Source of the DNA: Pandoraea apista
GTDB lineage: Bacteria > Pseudomonadota > Gammaproteobacteria > Burkholderiales > Burkholderiaceae
Reading direction: 5' to 3'
Length of the DNA: 64,000 nucleotides
Assembly (NCBI RefSeq): GCF_001465595.2
Contig: NZ_CP013481.2
Location: 4,278,001-4,342,000 of the forward strand
Notes under the pieces: model-generated
Database searches by the model: none
What the model saw: only the letters and a program-made list of their open reading frames with translations
What the model was told of the DNA's origin: nothing
In this document: in pieces, positions 1 to 7,636 of the stretch
Position numbering within the stretch: position 1 is the stretch's first letter
Layout of the letters: each line of letters starts with the position of its first letter
Translations under genes and position numbers: made by a program

Positions 1-459
1 CACGATGTCTCGCCCGTCCCGGATCACGATGTGCGAGGTCAATTGCGTGGCGTCGCGCAGCCGTTCGATGATCGGAATCCCCAGATCGGTCAACTCCAGC
101 GAACTGAGGTATTCGAAGCCCAGACGCAGCACTGCCACGCCCAGACGGAAATTCTTCTCGCTCCCCGCGCGCTCCAGAAAACCCATCGCTTCAAGCGTCT
201 GCAACAAACGGAAAACGGTGGTACGCGGAATGCCGAGGCGTTGCGACAACTCCGGCGCGCTGAATACGGCCTCGCGCGGCGAGAACTGCGTAAGAATGCG
301 CAAGCCGCGCTCCAGACCGGGCACGAGATAACGGGTGTCGGACGTTGAACCTTCGGCGAGTTCGTCGCCATCGGTCTGGGTGTCCTGAAGACCGAGCTTG
401 TCGTCTTCGATCTGCGCGTCGGGCGCTGCCGCTGCGCGCTTCGGGGTTGCCGGTGCCAT
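1..459 (-). CDS. IclR family transcriptional regulator (C-terminal part beyond the window)
   Basis: The start is ATG at 459 and the frame stays open to base 1, so 153 codons are visible and the ligand-domain end is missing. After a poorly conserved 40-residue leader comes an IclR winged helix at about residues 43-110: VPGLERGLRIL, then the recognition helix region GIPRTTVFRLLQTLEAMGF and the wing with FRLGVAVLRLG. The effector domain begins after that. IclR proteins are dimeric regulators of aromatic and carbon catabolic operons and bind palindromic operators. It lies one base after the hydrolase stop and is the last visible gene of the operon that starts at 4568, so it probably controls that operon and the porin through the shared palindromes at 4667-4686 and 6087-6106 (inference). 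Confidence 0.9.
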   Translation of the reverse strand, partial: MAPATPKRAAAAPDAQIEDDKLGLQDTQTDGDELAEGSTSDTRYLVPGLERGLRILTQFSPREAVFSAPELSQRLGIPRTTVFRLLQTLEAMGFLERAGSEKNFRLGVAVLRLGFEYLSSLELTDLGIPIIERLRDATQLTSHIVIRDGRDIV

Positions 460-460
460 G

Positions 461-1369
461 TCAGCGCTCTCCTGCCGCGATGCGCTCGAGCCACGCCGCG
501 AGCGCGGCGTTCAGAACGTCCGGGGTTTCGATGTACGACGCGTGTCCCGCGCCTTCGATGATCTGCAGTGGCACGCCGGCCACGTCGGCAATCGTCTGGC
601 AAGCTGCGGGCGTCGTGATCGCATCCTGTGCGCCGACCGCCACGGCCACCGGCCCGGCGTTCGCGGCCACGTATTGCGCCAACTCGCCGGCGACGTCGCC
701 GTTCGAGAGAAGGTGCGTCGCCTGCCGGTATCCGGCGGGATGCACGCGCGCCATGTTCCATTTCACCCAGGAGCGCGGCAGGTCTGCGGCATTCGGCGCG
801 ACGAGATTGTCGCTGCGCTCGCGGGCCATGCCGGCCGGGCCCAGCTTGTCGAGCATCGCCAGACGGCTATCGCGCTTGCTTACGCGCACGTCCGGATCGG
901 CCTTGCCGTAACCGCCGGCCGGCGAGCAGAGAAAGAGTCCACTCACACGCTGCGGGGAGCGGCTCGCAAACTTCGTCGCCATGATCGCACCCAGCGAGTG
1001 GCCAACGAGAGCGACACGCTTGAGTCCCAGGGCATCGAGCCACGCCTCAAGCGCGTCGGCGTAAGCATCGGCATGCGGCTCGGCATCGGCGACGTTCGAC
1101 GTCTGCCCATAGCCCGGGGCGTCCCACGCGTAAAGCTCGGCGTTAAGCCCTGTGGCTTCGAACTGCGCCAGCCATGACGCCGCGCCGGACCCAATGCCGT
1201 GCAGCATCACGACCGGCATGCCACCCTCGGCACGCGCGCCAGCGCAGCGATAGCCGACGGTGCCCGTACGCGTGGCGAGCGTGCGGTACGGGAAAGCATT
1301 CAGACGCGCGCGCAGCGGTGCGACGGCGGCATCTTCGGGCACTTCGGACAGTGAGGCTTCGGCTTGCAT
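461..1369 (-). CDS. Alpha/beta hydrolase
   Basis: This is a 302-residue alpha/beta-hydrolase-fold enzyme, probably cytoplasmic because no signal peptide is seen. The nucleophile elbow GHSLG puts Ser at residue 125; the oxyanion-hole strand MLHGIG is at 55-60, the acid is likely Asp249 in GAQDA and the base His276 in GAGHASY. The family includes meta-cleavage-product hydrolases, esterases and lactonases, so the substrate cannot be named. I chose ATG 1369 because the longer frame back to 1438 adds a low-complexity stretch; the ribosome-binding site is weak. It lies between a cupin gene and an IclR gene in a catabolic operon, which fits cleavage of a C-C or ester/amide bond in an aromatic breakdown route (inference). 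Confidence 0.88.
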   Translation of the reverse strand: MQAEASLSEVPEDAAVAPLRARLNAFPYRTLATRTGTVGYRCAGARAEGGMPVVMLHGIGSGAASWLAQFEATGLNAELYAWDAPGYGQTSNVADAEPHADAYADALEAWLDALGLKRVALVGHSLGAIMATKFASRSPQRVSGLFLCSPAGGYGKADPDVRVSKRDSRLAMLDKLGPAGMARERSDNLVAPNAADLPRSWVKWNMARVHPAGYRQATHLLSNGDVAGELAQYVAANAGPVAVAVGAQDAITTPAACQTIADVAGVPLQIIEGAGHASYIETPDVLNAALAAWLERIAAGER

Positions 1370-1468
1370 GGTCTGAACTGAACGTCTGACTTCGTGAATT
1401 CCTGCCGGTGCGGCGCCTGCCAGCGGCAGACACCTCACCGGGCTTTCCGGGACGACCGCCCGGGCGGC

Positions 1469-2026
1469 TTACTTCTGTTCGCGCTTGATCTTGGCGAGCG
1501 GCGAATCGGGCGGATACGTCGGCGTGACCGGCTTTTGCGAGCCGAGCATCACGCACATGAGCGCGTCTTCGTCGCCGATGTTGATTTCCGTGCGATAAAC
1601 GCCCGGCGGCACCGAGATCAGGTCACGCTCGCCGAGAATGGCTTCCCACGTCTCGCCATCGCGCTCGCAGATCACTTTCATCTTTCCGCGCATCACGAAG
1701 AAGATTTCCTCGACGTCCATATGAATGTGGCTCGGGCCGATGTTGCCGGCCGGGATCACCATCGTCGAAAACGTGAAATGGCCGGCGGGCACGGTGTTGG
1801 TGTCTTTGGCCACACCGGTGCCGCCCGTGCCGACATAACGCATTTGCGCACGGCGATACTTCGGGTCGTAGTCGGCCTGAAACTTGAGGGCGTCCCAGTC
1901 GTACTTGCGCGTCGAGAAACGCGCTACGCGCGTGTCCAGCCACTCGCTGAATGTCTGGCCTTCGGCCTGCGTCCAGCTTTCGACAGCCTGTGGCGTCGCG
2001 GTGTTTTTAGCTTCGGCTTGCGCCAT
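1469..2026 (-). CDS. Cupin-domain protein
   Basis: This 185-residue protein has a single cupin barrel in its C-terminal two thirds. The first cupin motif reads GPSHIHMDVEEIFFVMRGKM, which supplies two His and a Glu as likely metal ligands; the second motif is the strand GERDLISVPPGVYR, which lacks the usual His. It could be a small dioxygenase, an isomerase or a ligand-binding accessory protein. The start is ATG 2026 behind a good AAGGAG ribosome-binding site. It is the fourth gene of the operon, between an SDR dehydrogenase and an alpha/beta hydrolase, so a role in processing a catabolic intermediate is likely. The specific reaction is not recognisable. Confidence 0.85.
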   Translation of the reverse strand: MAQAEAKNTATPQAVESWTQAEGQTFSEWLDTRVARFSTRKYDWDALKFQADYDPKYRRAQMRYVGTGGTGVAKDTNTVPAGHFTFSTMVIPAGNIGPSHIHMDVEEIFFVMRGKMKVICERDGETWEAILGERDLISVPPGVYRTEINIGDEDALMCVMLGSQKPVTPTYPPDSPLAKIKREQK

Positions 2027-2067
2027 GTTGTCACTCCTTGAAGGCGTTGCGAATGAGAGGTAGCTCG

Positions 2068-2862
2068 TCAGGGCATGACGAAGCCGCCGTTGACCGGCAG
2101 CACCTGCCCGGTCACGAAACGGGATGCATCGGAGAGCAGGAACAGCACCGGGCCGATCACGTCGTCGGGCACCTGCGCGCGTGGCAGTGCACGTCCCTCC
2201 AGATAGTGGAGATGCCGCTCGGCCGGCACATAAGCGGTGGCCTCGACCTCGACGAGGCCCGGCGCGATGGCGTTGACGGTAATACCGTCGGGGCCCAGTT
2301 CACGCGCGAGCGAGCGGGTCATCGACATCACCGCGCCCTTGCTGGCGGTGTACGCGAGCAAACGCGGGGCGCCCCACAGCGCCGTGTCGGACGCAATGTT
2401 CACGACACGTCCCTGACCGGACGCGCGCAGGAACGGCAGCGCGGCCATCGTCATCAGCCATGTGCCGCGCACGTTCACGTTCATGACCGCGTCCCACGTC
2501 TCGAGGCTCAGTTCGGTCGCGAGCTTGCCGCCCGAGTTGGTGATCGCACCGTTGTTGACCAGTCCGTCGATGCCGCTCATCTGTTCGGCGGCCGCCTTCG
2601 CGGCAGCTTGCACCGACGCCGGGTCACACAGATCGAGGCGCACGAACGACACGTCGTAGCCGGCGCTTTGCAACTCCGCCGCGAGGGCTTCGCCCGCTTG
2701 CGCGGCGATGTCGGCAATCGTCACCTGCGCACCGCGCGCGGCGGCGGCACGAACAAACCCTTCGCCAAGGCCGCGTGCACCGCCCGTGATGAGCAGCTTC
2801 TTGCCGTCGAGCGGTGCCAGCGTGTCGGTGTCGAGCGGGAGGATGGGCAATTCGGTCACCAT
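2068..2862 (-). CDS. SDR family oxidoreductase
   Basis: This is a 264-residue classical short-chain dehydrogenase. It has the cofactor motif TGGARGLG at residues 26-33, an acidic residue at the end of the second strand (IADI, Asp51) that favours NAD over NADP, and the catalytic set Ser158 (IASD), Tyr171 and Lys175 in YTASK. The usual NNAG motif reads NNGA here, a small deviation. The family interconverts alcohols and ketones or dehydrogenates cis-diols. ATG 2862 follows a GAGGA ribosome-binding site, and the gene begins 15 bases after the permease stop, so it is co-transcribed with the ABC transporter. It probably oxidises the imported compound or its dihydrodiol (inference). Confidence 0.9.
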   Translation of the reverse strand: MVTELPILPLDTDTLAPLDGKKLLITGGARGLGEGFVRAAAARGAQVTIADIAAQAGEALAAELQSAGYDVSFVRLDLCDPASVQAAAKAAAEQMSGIDGLVNNGAITNSGGKLATELSLETWDAVMNVNVRGTWLMTMAALPFLRASGQGRVVNIASDTALWGAPRLLAYTASKGAVMSMTRSLARELGPDGITVNAIAPGLVEVEATAYVPAERHLHYLEGRALPRAQVPDDVIGPVLFLLSDASRFVTGQVLPVNGGFVMP

Positions 2863-2877
2863 GAAATTCCTCGTCGC

Positions 2878-3660
2878 TCAGGCAATGTTCATGGAAGCGC
2901 GCGGCACGTAATGCAGTGCACGGCGTTCGAGCCAGACCACGGCGGCGTACGCTGCGATACCGATCACGGTGAGCCCGGCAATCGCGACGAATACCATCGC
3001 GGTATTGCCCTGACCTTCGCCGTACACCAGCAGATAGCCCAACCCGCGGTCGCCACCGACCAGCTCGCCCACGGTCACGCCGATCACGGCAAGCGTCGAT
3101 GCAATGCGCAGGCCCGCGAAGAGCGCCTGCATGGCCGAGGGGAATTCAACGAAGCGGAAGATCTGCCAGCGACGGCCGCACAGGGCGCGCACCAGATTGA
3201 CCATGTCGGGGTCCACCGAGCGCACCGCGCCGAGCACATTGATCATCACGGGGAAGAAGACGATCAGCACGGCCACGAGAATCTTCGGGTAGATGGTGTA
3301 GCCCATCCACATCACGAACAACGGCGCGAACGCGACCTTCGGCGCGATCTGCAACGCGAGAATGTACGGCGAGAGCATGGCTTCGGTCGACGGCGACAAA
3401 CCGAGAATCACGCCGATCAGCACGCCCAGGGCCGAACCGATCACGAAGCCGGCGATGACTTCGAGCGCCGTCACACCAATATGCAGCCAGAGGTTCTCGA
3501 CCTCGAACATGCGCACGCCTTCGATCAGGGTCGACGACAGCTTGGGCAACACGAACTCGGGCACGCCGAACGCCGTCGGGCCCCATTGCCACACGGCCGC
3601 GAAGATCAGCAGCAACACGAAGCTGCCGGCGGTCAATTGCGTTTTGGAAAGGGATTTCAT
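2878..3660 (-). CDS. ABC transporter permease, NitT/TauT type
   Basis: This is a 260-residue inner-membrane permease of the nitrate/sulfonate/taurine class (SsuC/TauC-like). It shows about six hydrophobic segments, from SFVLLLIFAAVWQW near the N-terminus to the last one before LERRALHYV, and a cytoplasmic EAA-type loop around residues 165-185. It pairs with the ATPase encoded just upstream at 3699-4568. In Burkholderiales such transporters often carry aromatic acids such as phthalates as well as sulfonates, and the SDR, cupin and hydrolase genes that follow suggest an aromatic or related carbon substrate here. No periplasmic binding protein gene is present in the window beside it. Confidence 0.92.
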   Translation of the reverse strand: MKSLSKTQLTAGSFVLLLIFAAVWQWGPTAFGVPEFVLPKLSSTLIEGVRMFEVENLWLHIGVTALEVIAGFVIGSALGVLIGVILGLSPSTEAMLSPYILALQIAPKVAFAPLFVMWMGYTIYPKILVAVLIVFFPVMINVLGAVRSVDPDMVNLVRALCGRRWQIFRFVEFPSAMQALFAGLRIASTLAVIGVTVGELVGGDRGLGYLLVYGEGQGNTAMVFVAIAGLTVIGIAAYAAVVWLERRALHYVPRASMNIA

Positions 3661-3698
3661 AGCGAGATTCCAGTGTCTTGCAGTGTCGGGAGCCGGGA

Positions 3699-4568
3699 TC
3701 AGCCGAGGTGGTCGTCGCGACCGACCTTGAGCAGTTCCATCAAATGGGCCACGTATTCGTTCATGCCCGCCTGCTTGCGGCGCTCGATGGGGTTGTCGCG
3801 ATGCGGCAGATCGACCGTGATTTCTTCGATGATCGTGCCCGGACGCTCGCTCATCACGAACACGCGGTCCGAGAGCGCGATCGCTTCAGCGAGATCGTGG
3901 GTAATCATCAGCGCGGTCTTGCCTTCGGCGGCGAGCATCTGCGCGAGATCTTGCTGGAGCACCATCTTGGTCTGCGCGTCGAGCGCCGAGAACGGCTCGT
4001 CCATGAGCAGCACGTCCGGCTCGACGGCCAACGTGCGTGCCAGCGCTGCGCGTTGGCGCATGCCGCCGGAGAGTTGATGCGGATAGTGGTTTTCGAAGCC
4101 CTTCAGATGGCAACGCGCGAGCAGCGTCTTCGCCACTTCCGCACGCTCCGCCTTGCTGCGGCCGCGAATCTGCATGCCCAGCTCAACGTTCTTCTGAATC
4201 GAGCGCCACGGCATGAGCAGATCTTTCTGCAGCATGAATGCCACTTGTTGCGACGGACCACGCACGGGCTTGCCGGCGAGCGTGACCTGCCCCTCGCTGG
4301 GCGCATACAGGCCGGCGCCCATGTTGAGCAACGTACTCTTGCCGCAGCCGCTCGGGCCGATCAGCGAGACGAACTCACCGGCCTTGATGCCGATGGATAC
4401 GTTCGAGACGGCCGTCATCTCGCCCTTGCCCTGGCGATTTTTGAACCGACGCGTGACGCCACGGTATTCGATGGCGAACGGCAGGGGTGCCGCCACCGGC
4501 TGCGCCTGACGCGCGTCGGCATACGCCTCGGCTACGTTCGCGTCCTTCAACTGAATCGACCTGAGCAT
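3699..4568 (-). CDS. ABC transporter ATP-binding protein, NitT/TauT type
   Basis: This is a 289-residue nucleotide-binding subunit with Walker A GPSGCGKST at residues 71-79, signature LSGGM at 166-170, Walker B LLMDE at 187-191 and the H-loop in ITHDLAE. It resembles SsuB/TauB but has an N-terminal extension of about 30 residues. It is the first gene of a six-gene minus-strand operon (ATPase, permease, SDR, cupin, hydrolase, IclR). The start ATG 4568 lies about 100 bases from a perfect 20-base palindrome that overlaps the likely promoter. With the permease it should energise import of the substrate degraded by the downstream enzymes. Confidence 0.93.
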   Translation of the reverse strand: MLRSIQLKDANVAEAYADARQAQPVAAPLPFAIEYRGVTRRFKNRQGKGEMTAVSNVSIGIKAGEFVSLIGPSGCGKSTLLNMGAGLYAPSEGQVTLAGKPVRGPSQQVAFMLQKDLLMPWRSIQKNVELGMQIRGRSKAERAEVAKTLLARCHLKGFENHYPHQLSGGMRQRAALARTLAVEPDVLLMDEPFSALDAQTKMVLQQDLAQMLAAEGKTALMITHDLAEAIALSDRVFVMSERPGTIIEEITVDLPHRDNPIERRKQAGMNEYVAHLMELLKVGRDDHLG

Positions 4569-4666
4569 GGGAAACCACCGTGTTTCTGGATGTTCAACTT
4601 GCTTCGGGCAGCCCGCGGTTTCACTTCACCAGCATGGCTTGCCAGCCTGTCTTTCGCTTACGCGTC

Positions 4667-4686
4667 ACGTTTCATATATGAAACGT
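4667..4686. promoter_or_regulatory. Perfect 20-base palindrome, likely operator of the ABC/catabolic operon
   Basis: The sequence ACGTTTCATATATGAAACGT is a perfect palindrome about 100 bases upstream of the ATPase start. The adjacent bases (TTGATTTACTTATG on the plus strand) are also nearly repeated beside the porin-promoter copy at 6087-6106. IclR proteins bind short palindromes of this kind, and an IclR gene ends the operon. On the minus strand TTGATC lies 17 bases before TTCATA inside the palindrome, a possible weak sigma-70 pair, so bound protein would block polymerase. Confidence 0.7.
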
Positions 4687-4800
4687 TGATTTACTTATGG
4701 ATCAATTATAGGGAGTGATGCGCGCAGTCAAAATTGTTTTTTCACTAGGGGAAACCCGAATTTGCGGGCATGTCGGGCTGCCGGGCGGATTTCCCGGGAC

Positions 4801-4834
4801 AAAAAAACGCCGGCGGGCGAAGGCCAGCCGGCGT
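4801..4834 (-). terminator. Intrinsic terminator of the porin gene
   Basis: An 8-base stem ACGCCGGC/GCCGGCGT with a 12-base loop is followed, in the minus-strand direction, by seven T. It lies about 40 bases after the porin stop codon. The rest of the 4569-4873 gap holds the promoter palindrome and no gene. Confidence 0.85.
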
Positions 4835-4873
4835 GTGAAGTGAGACCACTGGGTGAATCTGTTAAGCCGTGCG

Positions 4874-5983
4874 TCAGAACGAGTGATGGACGCCCGACAT
4901 GATGACGAGCTGGTTGGCCGTCGACGACGCACCGATAGTGTTGATCGCCGTGATCGCACCATTGCCGCTCGCGTGCTGGTAGACGCCGCTCACGTACACC
5001 TGCGTGCGCTTGGAGAACGCATAGACGTCGCCCAGGCTCACTTGCGTCCAGCGTTTGCCGGACATGCTGGTCGTTGCCGCGCCGAAGGTAACGGTGTTCG
5101 CCACGCTCGTTGCATAGTTCACGCCGCCGTCGTACGACTGGTACGTATCGCTGAAGCCGGGCGATTGGAGTTTCACGCGCGTGTACAACGCATGCAGCAA
5201 CCACGGCCCGAAGCCATACGACACACCGGCGCCCATGTTCTCGACATTTGAAGCGGCATAGGTGCCGACCGGCTGTCCCTGGAACGTCGCGCCGCCGAGA
5301 ACGGCGACGTTCGGCGTGCGGTTGTTCTCGTTCGAGTACACGGCCGACGCCTTGAGGCCGCCATTCGTGTAGTTCGCCGCCACGCTCCACTTGCGCCCGT
5401 TGGCGAAGTTCGGGTTGTTACCGAGCGAGATCATGGCCCCCCCTTTGAAGCCGGCAAAATCGGGCGTGACATAGCGCACCGAGTTGTCGACCTGCACCAC
5501 CGATGTGTTGGCGAGTTCGTCGAGATTGCCCGGGTGGAACATGTACCAGTTCATGCCCAGATAGGCCGTGCTCATCGGGCCCAGCCAGTCGAAGTTGAAC
5601 GTGGTCATGTGACCGAGGGTGAGCGTGCCCATCTTGTCCGACTGGAGCCCCACCCACGACTGGCGGTTGAACATGGCGCCCGCCTTGATCGTGTTACCGG
5701 TGAGCGTCGAGAAACCGTTTTCCAGCAGGAAGATCGCGCGGTTGCCGCCGCCGAGATCTTCCACGCCGCGCAGGCCCCAGCGATCCGGCTGCGTGCCGCC
5801 CTGCTGCGCGATCCAGTTCGCGCTGCCGCTCTGGTTGTTCACGTACGCGACACCGGCATCCATGCTGCCGTAGATCGTCACGTTGCTCTGCGCCTGTGCT
5901 GCGACCGGCAAGCCTGCCACCAGCAACGTTGCCGCCGCCAGCGCCGTCATGCCCGGGATCCGCCCCATCGGAAACCGCTTCAT
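4874..5983 (-). CDS. Gram-negative porin (OmpC-like, Burkholderiales type)
   Basis: This is a 369-residue general or substrate-selective porin forming a trimeric 16-stranded outer-membrane barrel. The signal peptide (basic start, hydrophobic core, VAAQAQ cleavage region) spans about the first 30 residues; the mature protein begins with the typical first strand SNVTIYGSMDAGVAYV, carries the loop-3 region after GFSTLTGN, and ends in a C-terminal Phe (HHSF), the barrel-assembly signal. It is monocistronic with its own terminator. Its promoter carries a copy of the palindrome found before the ABC operon, so the porin probably supplies the outer-membrane route for the same substrate (inference). 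Confidence 0.95.
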   Translation of the reverse strand: MKRFPMGRIPGMTALAAATLLVAGLPVAAQAQSNVTIYGSMDAGVAYVNNQSGSANWIAQQGGTQPDRWGLRGVEDLGGGNRAIFLLENGFSTLTGNTIKAGAMFNRQSWVGLQSDKMGTLTLGHMTTFNFDWLGPMSTAYLGMNWYMFHPGNLDELANTSVVQVDNSVRYVTPDFAGFKGGAMISLGNNPNFANGRKWSVAANYTNGGLKASAVYSNENNRTPNVAVLGGATFQGQPVGTYAASNVENMGAGVSYGFGPWLLHALYTRVKLQSPGFSDTYQSYDGGVNYATSVANTVTFGAATTSMSGKRWTQVSLGDVYAFSKRTQVYVSGVYQHASGNGAITAINTIGASSTANQLVIMSGVHHSF

Positions 5984-6086
5984 CTGTGTACTCCTGTCGT
6001 TCGATGATTCGAGAACGGTGAAGACGCCGCATCTGGCACACGGCGACCTGGCCGGTCACTCCCCTGCGTGCGCCTGTCGTTTTTCG

Positions 6087-6106
6087 ACGTTCCACCTATG
6101 AAACGT
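6087..6106. promoter_or_regulatory. Second copy of the operator, upstream of the porin
   Basis: The sequence ACGTTCCACCTATGAAACGT matches the 4667-4686 palindrome at 16 of 20 positions; its right half TATGAAACGT is identical and the left half is degenerate. The flank TTGGATTACTTATG is also shared. It lies about 100 bases before the porin ATG, the same distance and orientation as the first copy before the ATPase. The 463-base gap 5984-6446 is otherwise free of genes and also holds the TGAAC array at 6376-6399. Confidence 0.65.
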
Positions 6107-6375
6107 TGGATTACTTATGAAACCAACTGAGCAGAGCTTAGGCCAGGTGGCGTCCGAGTCCCGCAGCGGAGATGCACGAATTGATGCGAGGAATTTGGCG
6201 TGCTATCGCGCGCAGGTTCGGTCGTCATTCGCCTTGCTGCAAAGCGATCGCGCGACACCATTCATCCCGTTGACGTTGCCGGAAGTCCACGGCGCTCGTT
6301 GCTTTGCACGATACCTACCGCTCGGGATTTACCCGAAGACCTCTTGCGATCAATCGAATCAAAAACAATAATATT

Positions 6376-6399
6376 TGAACATCATGTTCATATTTGAAC
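6376..6399. promoter_or_regulatory. Three alternating TGAAC half-sites before the monooxygenase
   Basis: TGAACATCATGTTCA (6376-6390) is a perfect 15-base palindrome. Its right half also forms a second inverted pair, GTTCA-TATT-TGAAC, at 6386-6399. The arrangement lies about 50 bases before the monooxygenase ATG at 6447 in a very AT-rich stretch. It is a good candidate operator for the IclR-type regulator encoded at 7637-8533. Confidence 0.55.
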
Positions 6400-6446
6400 G
6401 TTTTATTTTTTCGGATTCGTCGTCTCTTTTGTCAAAGGATGTCCCC

Positions 6447-7604
6447 ATGCAAGCTCCTCTCATCGGCATCAACGGTGCCGGCATCGGCGGTCTGGCTGCC
6501 GCCATCGGTCTGATCCGCGCAGGGTTTCGTGTGCGCGTGTATGAGCAGGCGTCGCAATTCGCCCGTGTCGGTGCGGACATCAACCTGACGCCCAACGCCG
6601 TGCGCGCGCTCGACGGTCTGGGTGTCGGCGACGCGTTGCGCAAGACCGCCGCGCAACCGAGCCATCGCATTAGCCGCACGTGGGATTCGGGAGAAGAGAC
6701 TTCACGACTGGAAATGGCGCAGACGGCGCAGACGAAGTACGGCGCACCGCAACTCACGATGCATCGGGCCGATTTGCTGCAAGCACTGGAGCAAGCGGTG
6801 CCCGCGGCGTCGATAGCGCTGGGCAGGAAGCTGGTGTCGTTCGAAGCCCCCGAGGGTTCGCAGACCGGTCCCATTCGACTGACGTTTGCAGACGGCACAC
6901 AGGACGAGGTGGATGTTCTGATCGGCGCAGACGGCATTCACTCTGTGGTGCGTACCGGGCTGTTCGGGCAGGAGTCGCCGGAGTTCACGGGCGTGGTGGC
7001 CTATCGGGCGGTCGTGCCGGCGGATAGGCTCAAGGGTGTGCCGAATCTCGGCGCGTTCACGAAATGGTGGGGACCGAATCCATCGAGCCAGATCGTGACA
7101 TTCCCGCTCAATCTCGGCCGCGACATTTTCGTATTCGCCACCACGCCGCAAGATAGCTGGACGCTCGAATCGTGGACCGCGCCGGGCGACGTGCACGAGC
7201 TGCGCGCCATGTATGCCGACTACCACCCCGAAGCGCAGGCGTTGCTCGCCGCGTGTGACAGTGTGCTCAAGTCTGCGCTGTATGTGCGCGATCCCTTGCC
7301 GCAGTGGTCACGCGATCGTGTGTCGCTGCTTGGCGACGCGAGCCATCCGATGATGCCGTTCATGGCGCAGGGCGCCGGCATGGCGATCGAAGACGCTGTG
7401 GTACTGTCTCGCCACTTGGCCGCCGTGGGGCCGAACGCCGATGCGGCTGCGCTCGCTTCTGCGTTGGCGCGTTACGAAGCGTCGCGACGCGAGCGCACGG
7501 CACGGGTGCAGATCGGCTCGCGCGGCAATCAATGGCTCAAGGAAGGCGGCAATGCCGATTGGGTCTACGAGTACGACGCGTGGCAAGTCCCGTTGGCGGC
7601 CTGA
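6447..7604 (+). CDS. FAD-dependent aromatic monooxygenase (salicylate/hydroxynicotinate hydroxylase family)
   Basis: This 385-residue group A flavoprotein monooxygenase should hydroxylate an aromatic ring using NAD(P)H and O2. It has the Rossmann motif GAGIGG at residues 10-15, the DG motif in VLIGADGIHSVVR and the FAD-ribityl motif GDASHPMMPFMAQGAG near residue 295. Length and pattern match salicylate 1-hydroxylase, 3-hydroxybenzoate 6-hydroxylase and 6-hydroxynicotinate 3-monooxygenase, which sequence alone cannot separate. I chose ATG 6447 because AAAGGAT precedes it by 6 bases; an earlier in-frame start at 6375 would overlap the operator array. The IclR gene follows after 32 bases, and the porin lies divergently upstream. 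Confidence 0.9.
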   Translation: MQAPLIGINGAGIGGLAAAIGLIRAGFRVRVYEQASQFARVGADINLTPNAVRALDGLGVGDALRKTAAQPSHRISRTWDSGEETSRLEMAQTAQTKYGAPQLTMHRADLLQALEQAVPAASIALGRKLVSFEAPEGSQTGPIRLTFADGTQDEVDVLIGADGIHSVVRTGLFGQESPEFTGVVAYRAVVPADRLKGVPNLGAFTKWWGPNPSSQIVTFPLNLGRDIFVFATTPQDSWTLESWTAPGDVHELRAMYADYHPEAQALLAACDSVLKSALYVRDPLPQWSRDRVSLLGDASHPMMPFMAQGAGMAIEDAVVLSRHLAAVGPNADAAALASALARYEASRRERTARVQIGSRGNQWLKEGGNADWVYEYDAWQVPLAA

Positions 7605-7636
7605 ATGACCTCGAAGCGGCGCGCTGCTTCGGCCCG

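Noticed and set aside
2038..4077. Long plus-strand open frame antisense to the SDR and permease genes
   Set aside because: Arg/His-rich composition, no domain, and the minus strand encodes clear protein families; it is a high-GC shadow.
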